Positions 1 to 9,229 of a DNA stretch of 39,988 nucleotides are shown piece by piece. The notes below the pieces were generated by a model that saw only the letters and a program-made list of their open reading frames with translations, did no database searches and had not been told where the DNA came from. Made by a program: the position numbers and the translations under genes. Source of the DNA: Treponema sp. (GTDB lineage: Bacteria; Spirochaetota; Spirochaetia; Treponematales; Treponemataceae); contig JAGCYQ010000045.1 in NCBI GenBank assembly GCA_017960765.1, positions 1-39,988 of the forward strand, in the 5' to 3' direction. Each line of letters begins with the position of its first letter. Position 1 is the stretch's first letter.

Positions 1-1
1 C

Positions 2-685
2 CAGTATTTTCCATTATATGAAAAACAGACACCATTTAATTTATTAATCAAAAAAGATGGTGATTATCTGAAACTTTATTTAGACGAAATAGATAAGGAA
101 AACTTTTTATTTGAATTAACTGCTTCCAGCAAAAAAGACATCAAATCTATGGAAAATTTTACAATTGGAAAAGTTTCTGAAAAACCGGAAGTATCTTATC
201 CAAAATATAGAGATGGAAGAAGCAAATACATTATAAAAGACCCGCAGGAAAGAAAGCTTGAACGTGGGAAATATTATCGATTATTAGATTCTTGTGATTT
301 GTTTAATAGCGAAAATGATTTTACAGGTATAAATTTAGATAAGAATGATATTGTTTTATTCCTAAATTATGAAGAAATCACCCCAGATCTTCCATGGATT
401 GAAGATTTCCCTAATGATACATGGGTACACATTTTTTTATACAATGAATACAATAATAAATTTATAGACGGATATACTTATGGTTCCTATTTGCATGACT
501 GTTATCTGGAAGAATCAGAAATCCCAGAGCTGGTAAGCGAATATGTAAAGAGCCATAAAATTTTAGAAGATGAACCAGAGGTAAAGGCTTCATCCTCCCT
601 CCCGCTTTTAATAATTGTGGTATCAGCAGTAATATTTCTGCTGTGTATTGTAATCATACTTATTGTTAGGAAAAAGAAAAGATAG
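2..685 (+). CDS. Unknown protein with C-terminal membrane anchor (5' partial)
   Basis: The reading frame is open from base 2, well upstream of the first ATG at 149, so this is the 3' part of a longer gene that begins outside the window. The visible 227 residues are rich in Asp, Glu, Asn, Tyr and Lys. They end in one hydrophobic stretch of about 23 residues (SLPLLIIVVSAVIFLL...) followed by the basic tail RKKKR, which looks like a single C-terminal membrane helix with the large domain outside the cytoplasm. I recognise no family. Base composition is more AT-rich than in the housekeeping genes further right, as is the next gene, so this end may be accessory DNA. No terminator is evident before the promoter of the following gene. 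The function is unknown. Confidence 0.7.
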   Translation, partial: QYFPLYEKQTPFNLLIKKDGDYLKLYLDEIDKENFLFELTASSKKDIKSMENFTIGKVSEKPEVSYPKYRDGRSKYIIKDPQERKLERGKYYRLLDSCDLFNSENDFTGINLDKNDIVLFLNYEEITPDLPWIEDFPNDTWVHIFLYNEYNNKFIDGYTYGSYLHDCYLEESEIPELVSEYVKSHKILEDEPEVKASSSLPLLIIVVSAVIFLLCIVIILIVRKKKR

Positions 686-717
686 TAACAATTTCCTTTC
701 CCGGCGGGGATAATTCC

Positions 718-746
718 TTGACATCATATTAAAACAATTGTATTAT
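718..746 (+). promoter_or_regulatory. Sigma70-type promoter of the ATPase gene
   Basis: A perfect -35 box TTGACA (718-723) and a -10 box TATTAT (741-746) are separated by exactly 17 bases. Transcription should start near 753, about 44 bases before the Shine-Dalgarno-supported ATG at 797. Confidence 0.8.
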
Positions 747-796
747 ACAAAATAGGAATAGTGTTCCGAAAATGTATAAATAGATCTGGAGTGAAT

Positions 797-2011
797 ATGA
801 CTGTAAAAAGGAGTGTAGAAAATTATCTGGCCTATGTCGCTGAGCATTTTCCTGTCGTAGTCATTACTGGTGCAAGGCAGGTTGGAAAAAGTACCCTCAT
901 AAAAAAATTTGCCGAAGAAAGAGGTGGAATCTCTTATGTAACCCTGGATTATCCGGTCCTCAGAAATCTTGCAAAAACAGATCCTGAACTTTTTCTTCAA
1001 AAATATGAACCGCCGGTTATTATTGATGAAATTCAGTATGCTCCGGAATTGTTACCATACATTAAAATTAGAATCGATAAAAACAGAAAAAAAGGTATGT
1101 ACTATCTTACAGGTAGTCAGATGTTTCGTCTTATGAAGGATGTGAGCGAATCTCTTGCCGGACGTGTTGGAATCATTCAGTTATATGGTTTTAGTCGGGC
1201 TGAAGTTTCTGGAAAGGATGAGAAGCCGTTTTTACCATCTGAGGATTTGAATCCGAAACCTGTAGAAACAATTACAACTGTGTTTGATAAAATCTACAGA
1301 GGCTCCATGCCTTTGATGATTGTCGATAAAGAACTGAATCCTGAAGCTTATTTTGTTGAATATGTTCAGACTGATCTTGAGCGTGATATCCGTGAATTGG
1401 GGGAAATCAGAAATGAACGTAAATTCATTCAATTTCTTTCCTGCGTTGCGGTTCGTACGGGACAGGAGTTAAATCTTTCGGATATGGCAAAAGATATAGG
1501 TATTGATTCAAAGACTGCTGACAGCTGGTTGTCACTTTTGGTAACTACGGGAATTGTTTATCTTCTGCAGCCATATTCGGGAAATGTAATAAAACGCATT
1601 GTAAAACGGCCAAAGCTCTATATGATGGATACAGGATTGGCTTGTTATCTTGGTATGTGGAATAATCCCCGAGCCCTGGAAGTTTCTGCTATGTCGGGTC
1701 AATTATTTGAAACATATGTGGTGTCAGAAATAATTAAGACATACACAAATAATGGAATAGATGTCAGAAGTCGTTTTTCATACTATCGTGATAATAATGG
1801 AAAGGAAATTGATCTGATTATTCAGGAAAATGACAAGCTTTATCCTATAGAAATAAAGAAGAGTTCAGATCCTGGAAAAGATGCAATAAAGAATTTTTCT
1901 GTTCTTTCAAGTCTGGATAAATCTATTGGCAAAGCTGCTGTCATCTGCCTGTCTCCAATAACTGTACCACTGGATTCTCAGATAGTTCAACTTCCGATTT
2001 CTGTTATATGA
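797..2011 (+). CDS. AAA ATPase of the AAA_14/DUF4143 family
   Basis: A 404-residue predicted ATPase. Walker A is GARQVGKS at residues 25-32, followed by a Walker B-like segment PVIIDEIQYAP and a sensor-like YYLTGSQMF. The C-terminal half matches the DUF4143 region, with an endonuclease-fold-like pattern near the end (GKEIDLI...YPIEIKKS, the spacing of a D-x(n)-ExK site). Such two-domain ATPases are common in gut and rumen bacteria; their cellular role is poorly defined. I chose the ATG at 797 because TGGAGT lies just upstream; an in-frame ATG at 761 has no ribosome-binding site and lies only about 8 bases from the predicted transcription start. The gene stands alone behind a strong promoter and converges with dgt. 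Family assignment is firm, function is not. Confidence 0.88.
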   Translation: MTVKRSVENYLAYVAEHFPVVVITGARQVGKSTLIKKFAEERGGISYVTLDYPVLRNLAKTDPELFLQKYEPPVIIDEIQYAPELLPYIKIRIDKNRKKGMYYLTGSQMFRLMKDVSESLAGRVGIIQLYGFSRAEVSGKDEKPFLPSEDLNPKPVETITTVFDKIYRGSMPLMIVDKELNPEAYFVEYVQTDLERDIRELGEIRNERKFIQFLSCVAVRTGQELNLSDMAKDIGIDSKTADSWLSLLVTTGIVYLLQPYSGNVIKRIVKRPKLYMMDTGLACYLGMWNNPRALEVSAMSGQLFETYVVSEIIKTYTNNGIDVRSRFSYYRDNNGKEIDLIIQENDKLYPIEIKKSSDPGKDAIKNFSVLSSLDKSIGKAAVICLSPITVPLDSQIVQLPISVI

Positions 2012-2068
2012 AATGTTCGGCAAACGAATACGCCACGTTGATCCTTCATCTTCCTAAAACAACAGCAA

Positions 2069-3331
2069 TCAGAAACTGATTATCTCATCAAACACAGAGA
2101 TTGCAAACTGATCTGTCATGCCGCTCATGTATTCGATTACGCATTTCTCATAGCTTTCCTCGTCAAACACGTTGAAGACTTCCTTGGTCAGGTAGTGCAG
2201 GACCTTTTTCTTGCTGGGGTCGTAGTTCGTGTATTTAACGAGCCAGTCAGTGAATGTGGAGCAGAGGCGCGGGGCATAGCGCATGCACTGTTCTATCCTG
2301 TGGTTTTCCGCGTAGATTCTGGTTTTCATCAGGGTGTTGTAGATGCATGTCAGGATTGTCGTCGCGTATTTCTGGAATTCTATCAGGCGCCAGTTGTTGT
2401 AGATGTTTGCAAAGCTGAATCTCTTTAGCTCGGTGATGAACTTGAAATACTGGTCGCTGAAACAGAGGCCCTTTTCCACGCTGCTGTTCTCGCATAGATC
2501 AACAACCATGTCGTTGATAAGTACCGTGGTGTTTACGGCCCTTCCGCTTCTGTTTGTGTTTCCGTCTTCCTTTTTCTTGCTGCCGAGTGTGCTCACTACT
2601 ATCTCGTGGATCTGCCTGTAGCTTGTCATGTCCAGTATGTGGTATGTCCTTGCATCCTCCAAGTCACGGCCCAGAAATGCAATCTTGTCGCTTACCTTTA
2701 CGATGCAGCCTTCCCATGTGTAGGGTGCAATAAGTCCAGGGCGCTTTATGTTGTACAGGTCCATTGCCTCGGTTCTTGGGCTTAATCCCTGCTGGTCAAT
2801 CTCACCGCAGTGGCAGATAAGGCCGTCCCTTACCGCATAGGTCAAATCAAGATTCTTTTCGTTTCCCTCGGGGTCCTGAAGCGTGTCGATGTAGTCTGCA
2901 AAAAACAGCGAGTTCCTTTCGTGCCAGAATTTCTTTGGGGCATTTTCTCCTTCTTTCTGGCTCATAAGTGAATTGAGTATGGTTTCGCCCGTGTGGCCGA
3001 ACGGTGCGTGTCCCATGTCGTGTCCCAGTGCGATTGCCTGTGTAAGCTCCTGATTCAGGCCAAGGTGTTTTGCAATTGTGGAGCTGACGCTTGCAACATG
3101 TCCTACGTGCTCCATGCGTGTGCATATATGGTCGTTCTGCGGGGCATAGAATACCTGCGTCTTGTGCTTTAGCCTTCTGTATGACTCACAGTGAAGTATG
3201 CGTGTGTAATCGCGGTCAAATTCGCTCCGTATTCCGTTTCCCCTGTTGTAGAGGGAGTTCTCTCGTTTAATTGCCTGCATCCACTTGGGATTTTTTTCGT
3301 CCATGCGTACTTGTGAAAAAGAATCTTTCAT
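2069..3331 (-). CDS. dgt: Deoxyguanosinetriphosphate triphosphohydrolase-like HD protein
   Basis: A 420-residue HD-domain enzyme expected to hydrolyse dGTP (and perhaps other dNTPs) to the nucleoside and tripolyphosphate in the cytoplasm, adjusting nucleotide pools. Visible signatures are YRRLKHKTQVF, TRMEHVGHVAS (first metal His near residue 75) and IALGHDMGHAPFGHTGE, which contains the HD pair at 104-105. This order is typical of the dGTPase family. The ATG at 3331 has no Shine-Dalgarno sequence; TATAAT lies 6 bases upstream of it, so the mRNA is probably leaderless. The alternative ATG ten codons further in also lacks a ribosome-binding site. It is divergent from the cyclo-ligase gene with a gap of only 34 bases and converges with the ATPase gene on the other side. 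Confidence 0.92.
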   Translation of the reverse strand: MKDSFSQVRMDEKNPKWMQAIKRENSLYNRGNGIRSEFDRDYTRILHCESYRRLKHKTQVFYAPQNDHICTRMEHVGHVASVSSTIAKHLGLNQELTQAIALGHDMGHAPFGHTGETILNSLMSQKEGENAPKKFWHERNSLFFADYIDTLQDPEGNEKNLDLTYAVRDGLICHCGEIDQQGLSPRTEAMDLYNIKRPGLIAPYTWEGCIVKVSDKIAFLGRDLEDARTYHILDMTSYRQIHEIVVSTLGSKKKEDGNTNRSGRAVNTTVLINDMVVDLCENSSVEKGLCFSDQYFKFITELKRFSFANIYNNWRLIEFQKYATTILTCIYNTLMKTRIYAENHRIEQCMRYAPRLCSTFTDWLVKYTNYDPSKKKVLHYLTKEVFNVFDEESYEKCVIEYMSGMTDQFAISVFDEIISF

Positions 3332-3337
3332 GCTTTA

Positions 3338-3366
3338 ATTATAAATCAGATTGAGGTGAAAGTCCA
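3338..3366 (-). promoter_or_regulatory. Promoter of dgt, leaderless arrangement
   Basis: On the minus strand: TGGACT (3366-3361), 17 bases, TATAAT (3343-3338), then the 6 bases TAAAGC and the ATG. The predicted +1 is the A of the start codon. No Shine-Dalgarno sequence is present. Confidence 0.7.
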
Positions 3367-3953
3367 TGACTAAAGGCGAACTCCGTAAGCAGATAAAGAA
3401 AAGAATCTCTCTGATGACACCACAGGAAAAATTCGAGGCATCAGTAGAATGCTCTGAGGCATTGATTCAAAAAAGAGAGTTCCAGGAGGCAGACATTGTG
3501 CTTTCTTACATGGCGACAGAAAATGAATTGAATCCCATGTACGTGAGCATCAAGACTCTTATGCTGAAAAAAACACTTGCATTTCCGCGTTGTGTGCCTG
3601 ACTCAAACCGCATGGAATATTATGCTTTAAAAGAAAACCTCACAATCGATGAACAGCTCGAGGAAGGTTCCTGGGGAATAAGTGAGCCGAAAACATTTCT
3701 TCCGCAAATCCACGAGGAAGACCTTGCCGGAAAAAAAGTTCTTGTAATAGTTCCCGGTGTCGCGTTCAATTCAAATGGTGCAAGACTCGGCCATGGTGCG
3801 GGTTTTTACGATGCCTACCTTTCCCGCCTTAGGAAAACCGAGGGAATAGAGCTTTATACAGTGGGCATGTGCTTTTCATGTCAGCTTGAGGATGACATTC
3901 CACAGGAAGAGCACGACATTAAGATTGACTTCGTGATATATAGCAGCCTCTAA
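3366..3953 (+). CDS. 5-formyltetrahydrofolate cyclo-ligase
   Basis: A 195-residue protein of the usual family length (ygfA/fthC/MTHFS type). The enzyme converts 5-formyl-THF to 5,10-methenyl-THF using ATP, recycling a storage folate in the cytoplasm. The signature is the segment around residues 131-153, GVAFNSNGARLGHGAGFYD, matching the conserved G-x-AF...R-LG-x-G-x-GFYD motif. The N-terminus has the typical KxELRKQIKKR start. GAGGTGA, about 7 bases upstream, supports the ATG at 3366. Its promoter must lie inside the 5' end of dgt, since the two divergent genes are 34 bases apart. It converges with the M16-like gene with a 24-base gap and no clear terminator. Confidence 0.93.
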   Translation: MTKGELRKQIKKRISLMTPQEKFEASVECSEALIQKREFQEADIVLSYMATENELNPMYVSIKTLMLKKTLAFPRCVPDSNRMEYYALKENLTIDEQLEEGSWGISEPKTFLPQIHEEDLAGKKVLVIVPGVAFNSNGARLGHGAGFYDAYLSRLRKTEGIELYTVGMCFSCQLEDDIPQEEHDIKIDFVIYSSL

Positions 3954-3977
3954 AAAAACTTAGCTGAGCTTGCTTGA

Positions 3978-6827
3978 TTATTTTGAGTCGACCGATGTAA
4001 CTGTAAGTGCTGGGGTCTCCGTTATGTATTTCTCAAGTACAAGTGTAAATTCCACAGGAAGAGCGTTGTACATGGACAGGTAGTTCTCCAGGTAAAGATA
4101 CGGCCTTTTTTCCCTTAGTCCCTGCTGCATCAGCTTTACGGTTCCGGTATTGGTCTGTGTCTGAATCATCGTTTCCTTGATCCACTTTGACTTTAATTTT
4201 TCCACAAGCTTTTCCGGATTGTTATTTAAATCCTGCACGAGTGATGCCCTTGCTTTCTTGTATGCGTTCATGAATGTGGAAGGATACAGTATGCCGTTTA
4301 TCCTGATTGAGCCTGTCTGTATTTGAGTTGTGGCTCCCTTTATCATGCATTTTGTGTCAGTTGGCAGTAGAGGCTGTATGCGGTCCCTCAATTCTGCAAG
4401 CAGGCAGTTGTAGATGTTTATTTCATGCGGGTCTGCCGGTGACTTGAAGTAATACTGAACAGGATCGTAATAGTCGGATGTAGGAACAAGAATCGGAACC
4501 TCATCTCCTGCGTCTTCCTTCGTAAGGTTTGATGTGTAATAGTGGTGGAGCTTAATCCTTCTTGTTTTTGCTGAAAAAGTCGGGTCAGCCTGTACAGGGT
4601 CTTTTCTCTGGTTCTGTTCACGGAGCACTCCAAAAGTCTCAGATACAAGCACATATATGTAAGAGCAGTTTACGTCTCCTGATATTGCTATTGAATAAAG
4701 CGATGCGTCAAGGAAATCCGTGTATGACTGCTCAAGGCTGTGAAGGTCAGTGGTCTTAAGCACGTCAGCGTTCTGGTTCTGGTCGTAGAATGACTCAAAT
4801 GCAGTTCCCCTGTAGAGCGTGTGAAGGGTATCGTATTCCATCTGGTTGTCAAGTACGATAAGGGTGGAAGTCCTCTGTGCCTTCTGCTCGTTTACAAGAC
4901 GGTCTGCGGTAACAGGAGAAATATCATTGTATATCAGGGCATGAACCATGGCGCTTAAAACCTGTGTGATGTCGGTCTTAACGCATTCAACCTCAACATA
5001 GCTCATCGTCATGTCTGTCCGTGACTGAATCTGTACGTTGCCGAAAATCTTTCCGTCCAGCCTGAGCCTTGTGATTTCATCCTGAAGAACCCGGGCATAG
5101 GTGTTTACAAGAACCGTCCTCAGAAGCCCCTCGTTTTTGGGAGAGACGGTCTCACCCCCGGCAATTCCCAGCGATATTGCTACAGTCTGCGAATGCTTGT
5201 TTTCCTTGACATACACCGGGATGCCGTTGTCCAGCACATAGTCATACATCCTGCTTGCATTCTCGTAATAGAAGGTCATCGGCCCCGAAAGGTTTACCGC
5301 ACTGCTGTCTGGTAAGAAAGTTTCCTTTTGTTTTTCTTCTGCCCTTTTTTCTGCGTCCAGCGCTTCCTTTACGGCAATCTCGTTATGGTACCATGATGCG
5401 TTCTCGCGTGTAAGGAGTGTGTAGCCGAGTGCCTCAAATGCCTTTTTGTTCTTGTTCCATACATCGGTGTTCACAAGCGCAAAGATGTACGGGGACTCTG
5501 ATGCCACTGCCTGTGCTATCTCATTTGCATCCTGATAGGACGGCTGCTTTGGTAGAGTCAGATATTTCTGATAGTATCCGTCGTCTGACTGTGTGGGATT
5601 TGCCGCCCAGTAGTCAGCAAGTATCTGCATGCCTGAGACTGCACTTCCGATTTTAGCCCTGTACCTTGCCTCAACCGTGTTCTTTGCCCTGGAGAACTGC
5701 TTGGCGCTCAGTGTGGCCGCTTCCTTTATGTGGGATGCAAAGGCTTCAACCTGAATTGCGGGATTTACGTTTTTTGCATCAGGCTGGCCCTCAAGTTTCT
5801 CTGCAAACGAATATGGCTGCTCCAGAAGTGACTGAAGAACAAGACGGGATGAATTGCCCCTCTGTACGCTTTCTGCGTCAACATAGTCCTTTGAGCGGAT
5901 TCCCAGCAGGGGATCGGTTGTCATGAGCCTAACAAAATCAGAGTCTGATGAACTGAACGCGGCATCGAGTATGTCTGCCTGGACAGAAGAAAGGGATGTG
6001 TATTGGATTACTATCTGGGTCAAATCCTTTGAGAACTCATTGTCGGCAAGGACGAATTTTCTTCCGCCGGTGGAAATCTCGTTTTTTAGTGCATCCGATG
6101 TCCTGAAAGAGTTTCCTGCTCCGGTGTTCTTCCATGATCCGAAAAAAGATGTTGCAAGCTTGTATGCTTCGTCTGCGTTTATGTTTCCCGTAATGAAGAG
6201 GGCACAGTTGTCCGGGGTGTAAAAGCGTTTTCCGATGTCAGTGAGTATCGTGCGGACCTCCGACGGACTGTAGCCTGAAAAGAGTGCGGGGTAGACTCCG
6301 CTTTCGGTTTTCCATGGGGCTTCCTCAAACACGCGGCTGTCTATGGCACAGTTTATGAACGAGGACGCATCCTTTGACTGTGATTCCGATGCCGCCTTTA
6401 TGAGTGAGTATTGTTTCTGTATGTCCTTGTCGCTGAAGTTCGGGTCCCTGGCACAGTAGCTCACTGTCTTCAGGAAGTCAGAAAGCCTGTCGGGACTTAT
6501 GTCTGCGGTATAGGTTGAGCTGTCTGCGTTGCATGAAGGATAGATGTCCATGTCCTCAATTGGCAAGGAGCTCAGAAAAAGCTGCGAGTAAAGGGGAAAA
6601 AAGCCTGCGTTGGACGGTGTCTGGCTTGAATATCCGGCTCTGCACAGGAATTCCGCATGAAGAATGGCACTGGAACTGTCTTCGCGTACAAAAACGGTAA
6701 AGCCGTTGGGCATGGTCATTATGTGGACTTTACCGACATCCTGTTCCAGAACGAAATTTGACTGGGCGGAAACCAGAGCGCTTAGAATTAAACAGCATAA
6801 GCCTTTCAAGATTGTAGTCTTTTTCAT
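3978..6827 (-). CDS. Exported M16-like peptidase homologue lacking HxxEH
   Basis: A 949-residue protein with an N-terminal signal peptide (MKKTTILKGLCCLILSALVSAQ) and two-halved M16 (insulinase/pitrilysin) architecture. The first half begins with the typical M16 start (MPNGFTVFVREDSS...AEFLCRAGYSSQ), but where active M16 enzymes carry HxxEH this protein has AGFFPL (residues 74-79). The second half restarts near residue 535 (NGIPVYVKENKHSQTVAISLGIAGG) and has EGLLRTVL at the equivalent place, also without ligands. It is therefore probably a non-catalytic, periplasmic or envelope protein, perhaps a scaffold or substrate-binding relative. The ATG at 6827 has no Shine-Dalgarno site and sits 6 bases after an extended -10 box. 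It is divergent from the DUF4954 gene. Confidence 0.8.
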   Translation of the reverse strand: MKKTTILKGLCCLILSALVSAQSNFVLEQDVGKVHIMTMPNGFTVFVREDSSSAILHAEFLCRAGYSSQTPSNAGFFPLYSQLFLSSLPIEDMDIYPSCNADSSTYTADISPDRLSDFLKTVSYCARDPNFSDKDIQKQYSLIKAASESQSKDASSFINCAIDSRVFEEAPWKTESGVYPALFSGYSPSEVRTILTDIGKRFYTPDNCALFITGNINADEAYKLATSFFGSWKNTGAGNSFRTSDALKNEISTGGRKFVLADNEFSKDLTQIVIQYTSLSSVQADILDAAFSSSDSDFVRLMTTDPLLGIRSKDYVDAESVQRGNSSRLVLQSLLEQPYSFAEKLEGQPDAKNVNPAIQVEAFASHIKEAATLSAKQFSRAKNTVEARYRAKIGSAVSGMQILADYWAANPTQSDDGYYQKYLTLPKQPSYQDANEIAQAVASESPYIFALVNTDVWNKNKKAFEALGYTLLTRENASWYHNEIAVKEALDAEKRAEEKQKETFLPDSSAVNLSGPMTFYYENASRMYDYVLDNGIPVYVKENKHSQTVAISLGIAGGETVSPKNEGLLRTVLVNTYARVLQDEITRLRLDGKIFGNVQIQSRTDMTMSYVEVECVKTDITQVLSAMVHALIYNDISPVTADRLVNEQKAQRTSTLIVLDNQMEYDTLHTLYRGTAFESFYDQNQNADVLKTTDLHSLEQSYTDFLDASLYSIAISGDVNCSYIYVLVSETFGVLREQNQRKDPVQADPTFSAKTRRIKLHHYYTSNLTKEDAGDEVPILVPTSDYYDPVQYYFKSPADPHEINIYNCLLAELRDRIQPLLPTDTKCMIKGATTQIQTGSIRINGILYPSTFMNAYKKARASLVQDLNNNPEKLVEKLKSKWIKETMIQTQTNTGTVKLMQQGLREKRPYLYLENYLSMYNALPVEFTLVLEKYITETPALTVTSVDSK

Positions 6828-6833
6828 GCATAT

Positions 6834-6862
6834 ATTATACCATAAATTGCACTAAAAGAAAA
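6834..6862 (-). promoter_or_regulatory. Extended -10 promoter of the M16-like gene, leaderless arrangement
   Basis: On the minus strand: weak -35 TTTTCT (6862-6857), 17 bases, TATAAT (6839-6834) preceded by TGG (6842-6840, an extended -10), then 6 bases ATATGC and the ATG. The predicted +1 falls on the start codon. The element is interleaved with the divergent promoter at 6847-6875. Confidence 0.65.
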
Positions 6863-6875
6863 AGTATACTATAAT
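6847..6875 (+). promoter_or_regulatory. Sigma70-type promoter of the DUF4954 gene
   Basis: TTGCAC (6847-6852), 17 bases, TATAAT (6870-6875). The start should be near 6882. The upstream in-frame ATG at 6874 lies inside this -10 box, so it cannot be the translation start of this transcript; the ATG at 6922 with AGAGGA upstream is the likely one. Confidence 0.75.
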
Positions 6876-6921
6876 GTGTCAGCAAGAAAGAATTCGATTA
6901 TTCAATTTCAAGAGGAACGAT

Positions 6922-9153
6922 ATGCCTGAAGTAAGGTATTTGAATGGAAAAAACATATCCGGGAATGTGCCGGAAGAACTGCTGGAGGGAAAACGTCATC
7001 TTACGGCAAAAGAAGTCTATGTCCTGATCCAGAACCGAAACATATCATCAGACCCTGACTGGCAGAATGTCTATGTAAGTGCTGCCCCTGGAGAGTTTAA
7101 TCCGGATCAGATCGTACAGTCTGAATTCTCCGGCTGGGTTGTTCTGGGGGCTGTACGTCCCGCAATGCTCCGTTTCCATGACCTTGAGCTTAAAACCGGG
7201 ATTTACCGTTCAGTTTTACGGAATGTCGTTACTCAGGATGACTGTGTTATTCACAATGTAAGCTACCTCAGCAATTACCGCATCGGAAACCGTGTCATGC
7301 TGTTCAACATACAGGAGATGAGCTGCACAAACCACTCAAAATTCGGCTCCGGCATATTAAAGCAGGGTGAGCCTGAGTCCCACCGCATCTGGATAGGCGT
7401 AGGAAACGAGAACGGTGAGCGTGGTGTCCTTCCTTTCCCGCAGATGATTCCTGCAGACGCATATCTGTGGTCCCGGTACCGTGAGGACAAGGAGCTTTTG
7501 TCGCGTTTTGTTGAGCTTACGGAAAAAGACAACGACGGTCAGAACAATACCTATGGAATAGTCGAGGATGATGCCGTAATCAAGAACTGCACTTTGTTGA
7601 AGGACGCAAGGATAGGCCAGTGTGCCTACATCAAGGGTGCCTTCAAGCTAAAGAACATAAACATGCTTTCTTCACCGGATGAGCCGTCCCAGATTGGTGA
7701 GGGTGTTGAGCTTGTAAACGGAATCATGGGGTACGGAAGCCATGTCTTTTATCAGGCGGTGGCGGTACGCTTTGTGATAGGCCGTAACTGTCAGCTGAAG
7801 TACGGGGCAAGGCTTTTGAACTCTGTTCTGGGCGACAATTCCACGGTCTCATGCTGTGAGCTTTTGAACAACCTGATTTTCCCGTTCCACGAGCAGCACC
7901 ACAACTCATCGTTTTTAATCGCTTCAACTGTGATGGGGCAGAGCAACATAGCGTCGGCGGCAACAATCGGATCCAACCACAACTCAAGGTCACCTGATGG
8001 CGAAATGCTTGCAGGACGCGGTTTCTGGCCGGGACTTTGCTCTGACTTTAAGTTTGACTCACGTTTTGCATCTTTTGTACTGGCGGCAAAGGGCAGCTAC
8101 CAGAACGAGCTTAACATAATATATCCGTTCTCTCTTCTGGCCCCCGCAAGTGACGATGGTGGAGCGGTACACATCATTCCGGGCTATTGGTTCCTCTACA
8201 ACATGTATGCCATAGTAAGGAACAAGTACAAGTTCAAGTCAAGGGACAAGAGGTTCATCAAGGTCCAGAACATAGAGACTGATCCTCTTGCACCTGATTC
8301 AATTCAGGAAGTAGAGGCCGCGATTACACGTCTTATAGAGCTTACATCCAGATACCTTAAGTTGAGCGATGAGGCACAGCAGAGGATGACTGAATCCAAC
8401 CCGAATCCTGATATTCTCCTTCAGTACAAAAAGAAGGCTCAGGAGGCCAAGTCGGAGGAAGAGCTTTTACAGACAGCAAAGGATTATCTTCACCAGAACA
8501 AGGAATCCAAGTTCATGGTGACTGATGACCGCTGCCAGAAAAAGTACGGGGCAGTAATCTACAAGACAGCCCAGGGATACACCGAATACCGCCGTATAGT
8601 AAAGTATTTTGCGGCAAGCTCTCTTATCCTGTGGGCGGACGAGAACAAGTGCAAAGACCTTAACCCGGAGCTTTTGTCCAAGGTACTCCAGATTCCTCTT
8701 TATACTGCATGGTCAAATGTGGGCGGACAGGTTATTCCTAATGCAAAGATTCAGGAGCTTTTCGCTAAAATCAAGGACCGCTCGATTGACAGCTGGGAGC
8801 AGGTTCATGCCTTTTATGACGAATGCCAGAATGACTATGTCTCATTTAAGGCCCGCTATGCCGTCTATCTCCTGGAATTCCTCTATTCAAGGCCAATACA
8901 GGAGTTTGACCCGGAGGTTTACCGAGACATAATGGAGGATGTCCTCTATGTAAGCGACCGCATGCTTTCCTCTTCATTCAGCTCCAGGGAAAAGGATTAC
9001 ACCGACTTCTTCCGTTCCATAACATTCAGGAACAAGGAGGAAATGGAGGCTGTATTGGGAACAATCAATGACTCGGTGTTCCTCAAGGAGCTCAAGACCG
9101 CTACAACAGATTTTGACCAGAGGCTCAGGCAGGTTTTTGCAGGGTTGATGTAG
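6922..9153 (+). CDS. DUF4954 family protein, left-handed beta-helix type
   Basis: A 743-residue cytoplasmic protein (no signal peptide or membrane segment). The central part, roughly residues 70-400, is full of short hydrophobic turns with Gly and Asn of the hexapeptide-repeat kind (for example [67 protein letters not shown]), as in left-handed beta-helix sugar-nucleotide enzymes. The family as I recall it is DUF4954, known from spirochaetes and Bacteroidetes and without an assigned reaction. The helical C-terminal third, from about residue 470, shows no motif I recognise. The start at 6922 is supported by AGAGGA and by the position of the -10 box over the upstream ATG. The gene stands alone between divergent M16 and downstream hslV. 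A link to surface sugars or nucleotidyl sugars would be inference from the fold only. Confidence 0.78.
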   Translation: MPEVRYLNGKNISGNVPEELLEGKRHLTAKEVYVLIQNRNISSDPDWQNVYVSAAPGEFNPDQIVQSEFSGWVVLGAVRPAMLRFHDLELKTGIYRSVLRNVVTQDDCVIHNVSYLSNYRIGNRVMLFNIQEMSCTNHSKFGSGILKQGEPESHRIWIGVGNENGERGVLPFPQMIPADAYLWSRYREDKELLSRFVELTEKDNDGQNNTYGIVEDDAVIKNCTLLKDARIGQCAYIKGAFKLKNINMLSSPDEPSQIGEGVELVNGIMGYGSHVFYQAVAVRFVIGRNCQLKYGARLLNSVLGDNSTVSCCELLNNLIFPFHEQHHNSSFLIASTVMGQSNIASAATIGSNHNSRSPDGEMLAGRGFWPGLCSDFKFDSRFASFVLAAKGSYQNELNIIYPFSLLAPASDDGGAVHIIPGYWFLYNMYAIVRNKYKFKSRDKRFIKVQNIETDPLAPDSIQEVEAAITRLIELTSRYLKLSDEAQQRMTESNPNPDILLQYKKKAQEAKSEEELLQTAKDYLHQNKESKFMVTDDRCQKKYGAVIYKTAQGYTEYRRIVKYFAASSLILWADENKCKDLNPELLSKVLQIPLYTAWSNVGGQVIPNAKIQELFAKIKDRSIDSWEQVHAFYDECQNDYVSFKARYAVYLLEFLYSRPIQEFDPEVYRDIMEDVLYVSDRMLSSSFSSREKDYTDFFRSITFRNKEEMEAVLGTINDSVFLKELKTATTDFDQRLRQVFAGLM

Positions 9154-9199
9154 TTTTTTTTCAAATATACTTGCCATAAGGCATAAAGATTTAGTAATT

Positions 9200-9205
9200 T
9201 ATAAT
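9200..9205 (+). promoter_or_regulatory. Likely -10 box for hslVU
   Basis: TATAAT at 9200-9205 lies 24 bases before the hslV ATG. No good -35 box is at 16-18 bases; TTGCCA at 9171 is 23 bases away. GAGGT at 9218-9222 is the Shine-Dalgarno site of hslV. Confidence 0.4.
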
Positions 9206-9229
9206 AATAGTTTTGATGAGGTAATATAT

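Noticed and set aside
2067-2081. AATCAG-AAA-CTGATT inverted repeat between the ATPase gene and dgt
   Set aside because: A 6-bp AT-rich stem with a 3-base loop and no T tract; it overlaps the dgt 3' end and is unlikely to terminate transcription.
6874-6921. Upstream ATG of the DUF4954 gene (16 extra codons)
   Set aside because: The ATG lies inside the TATAAT box of the only good promoter and lacks a ribosome-binding site.
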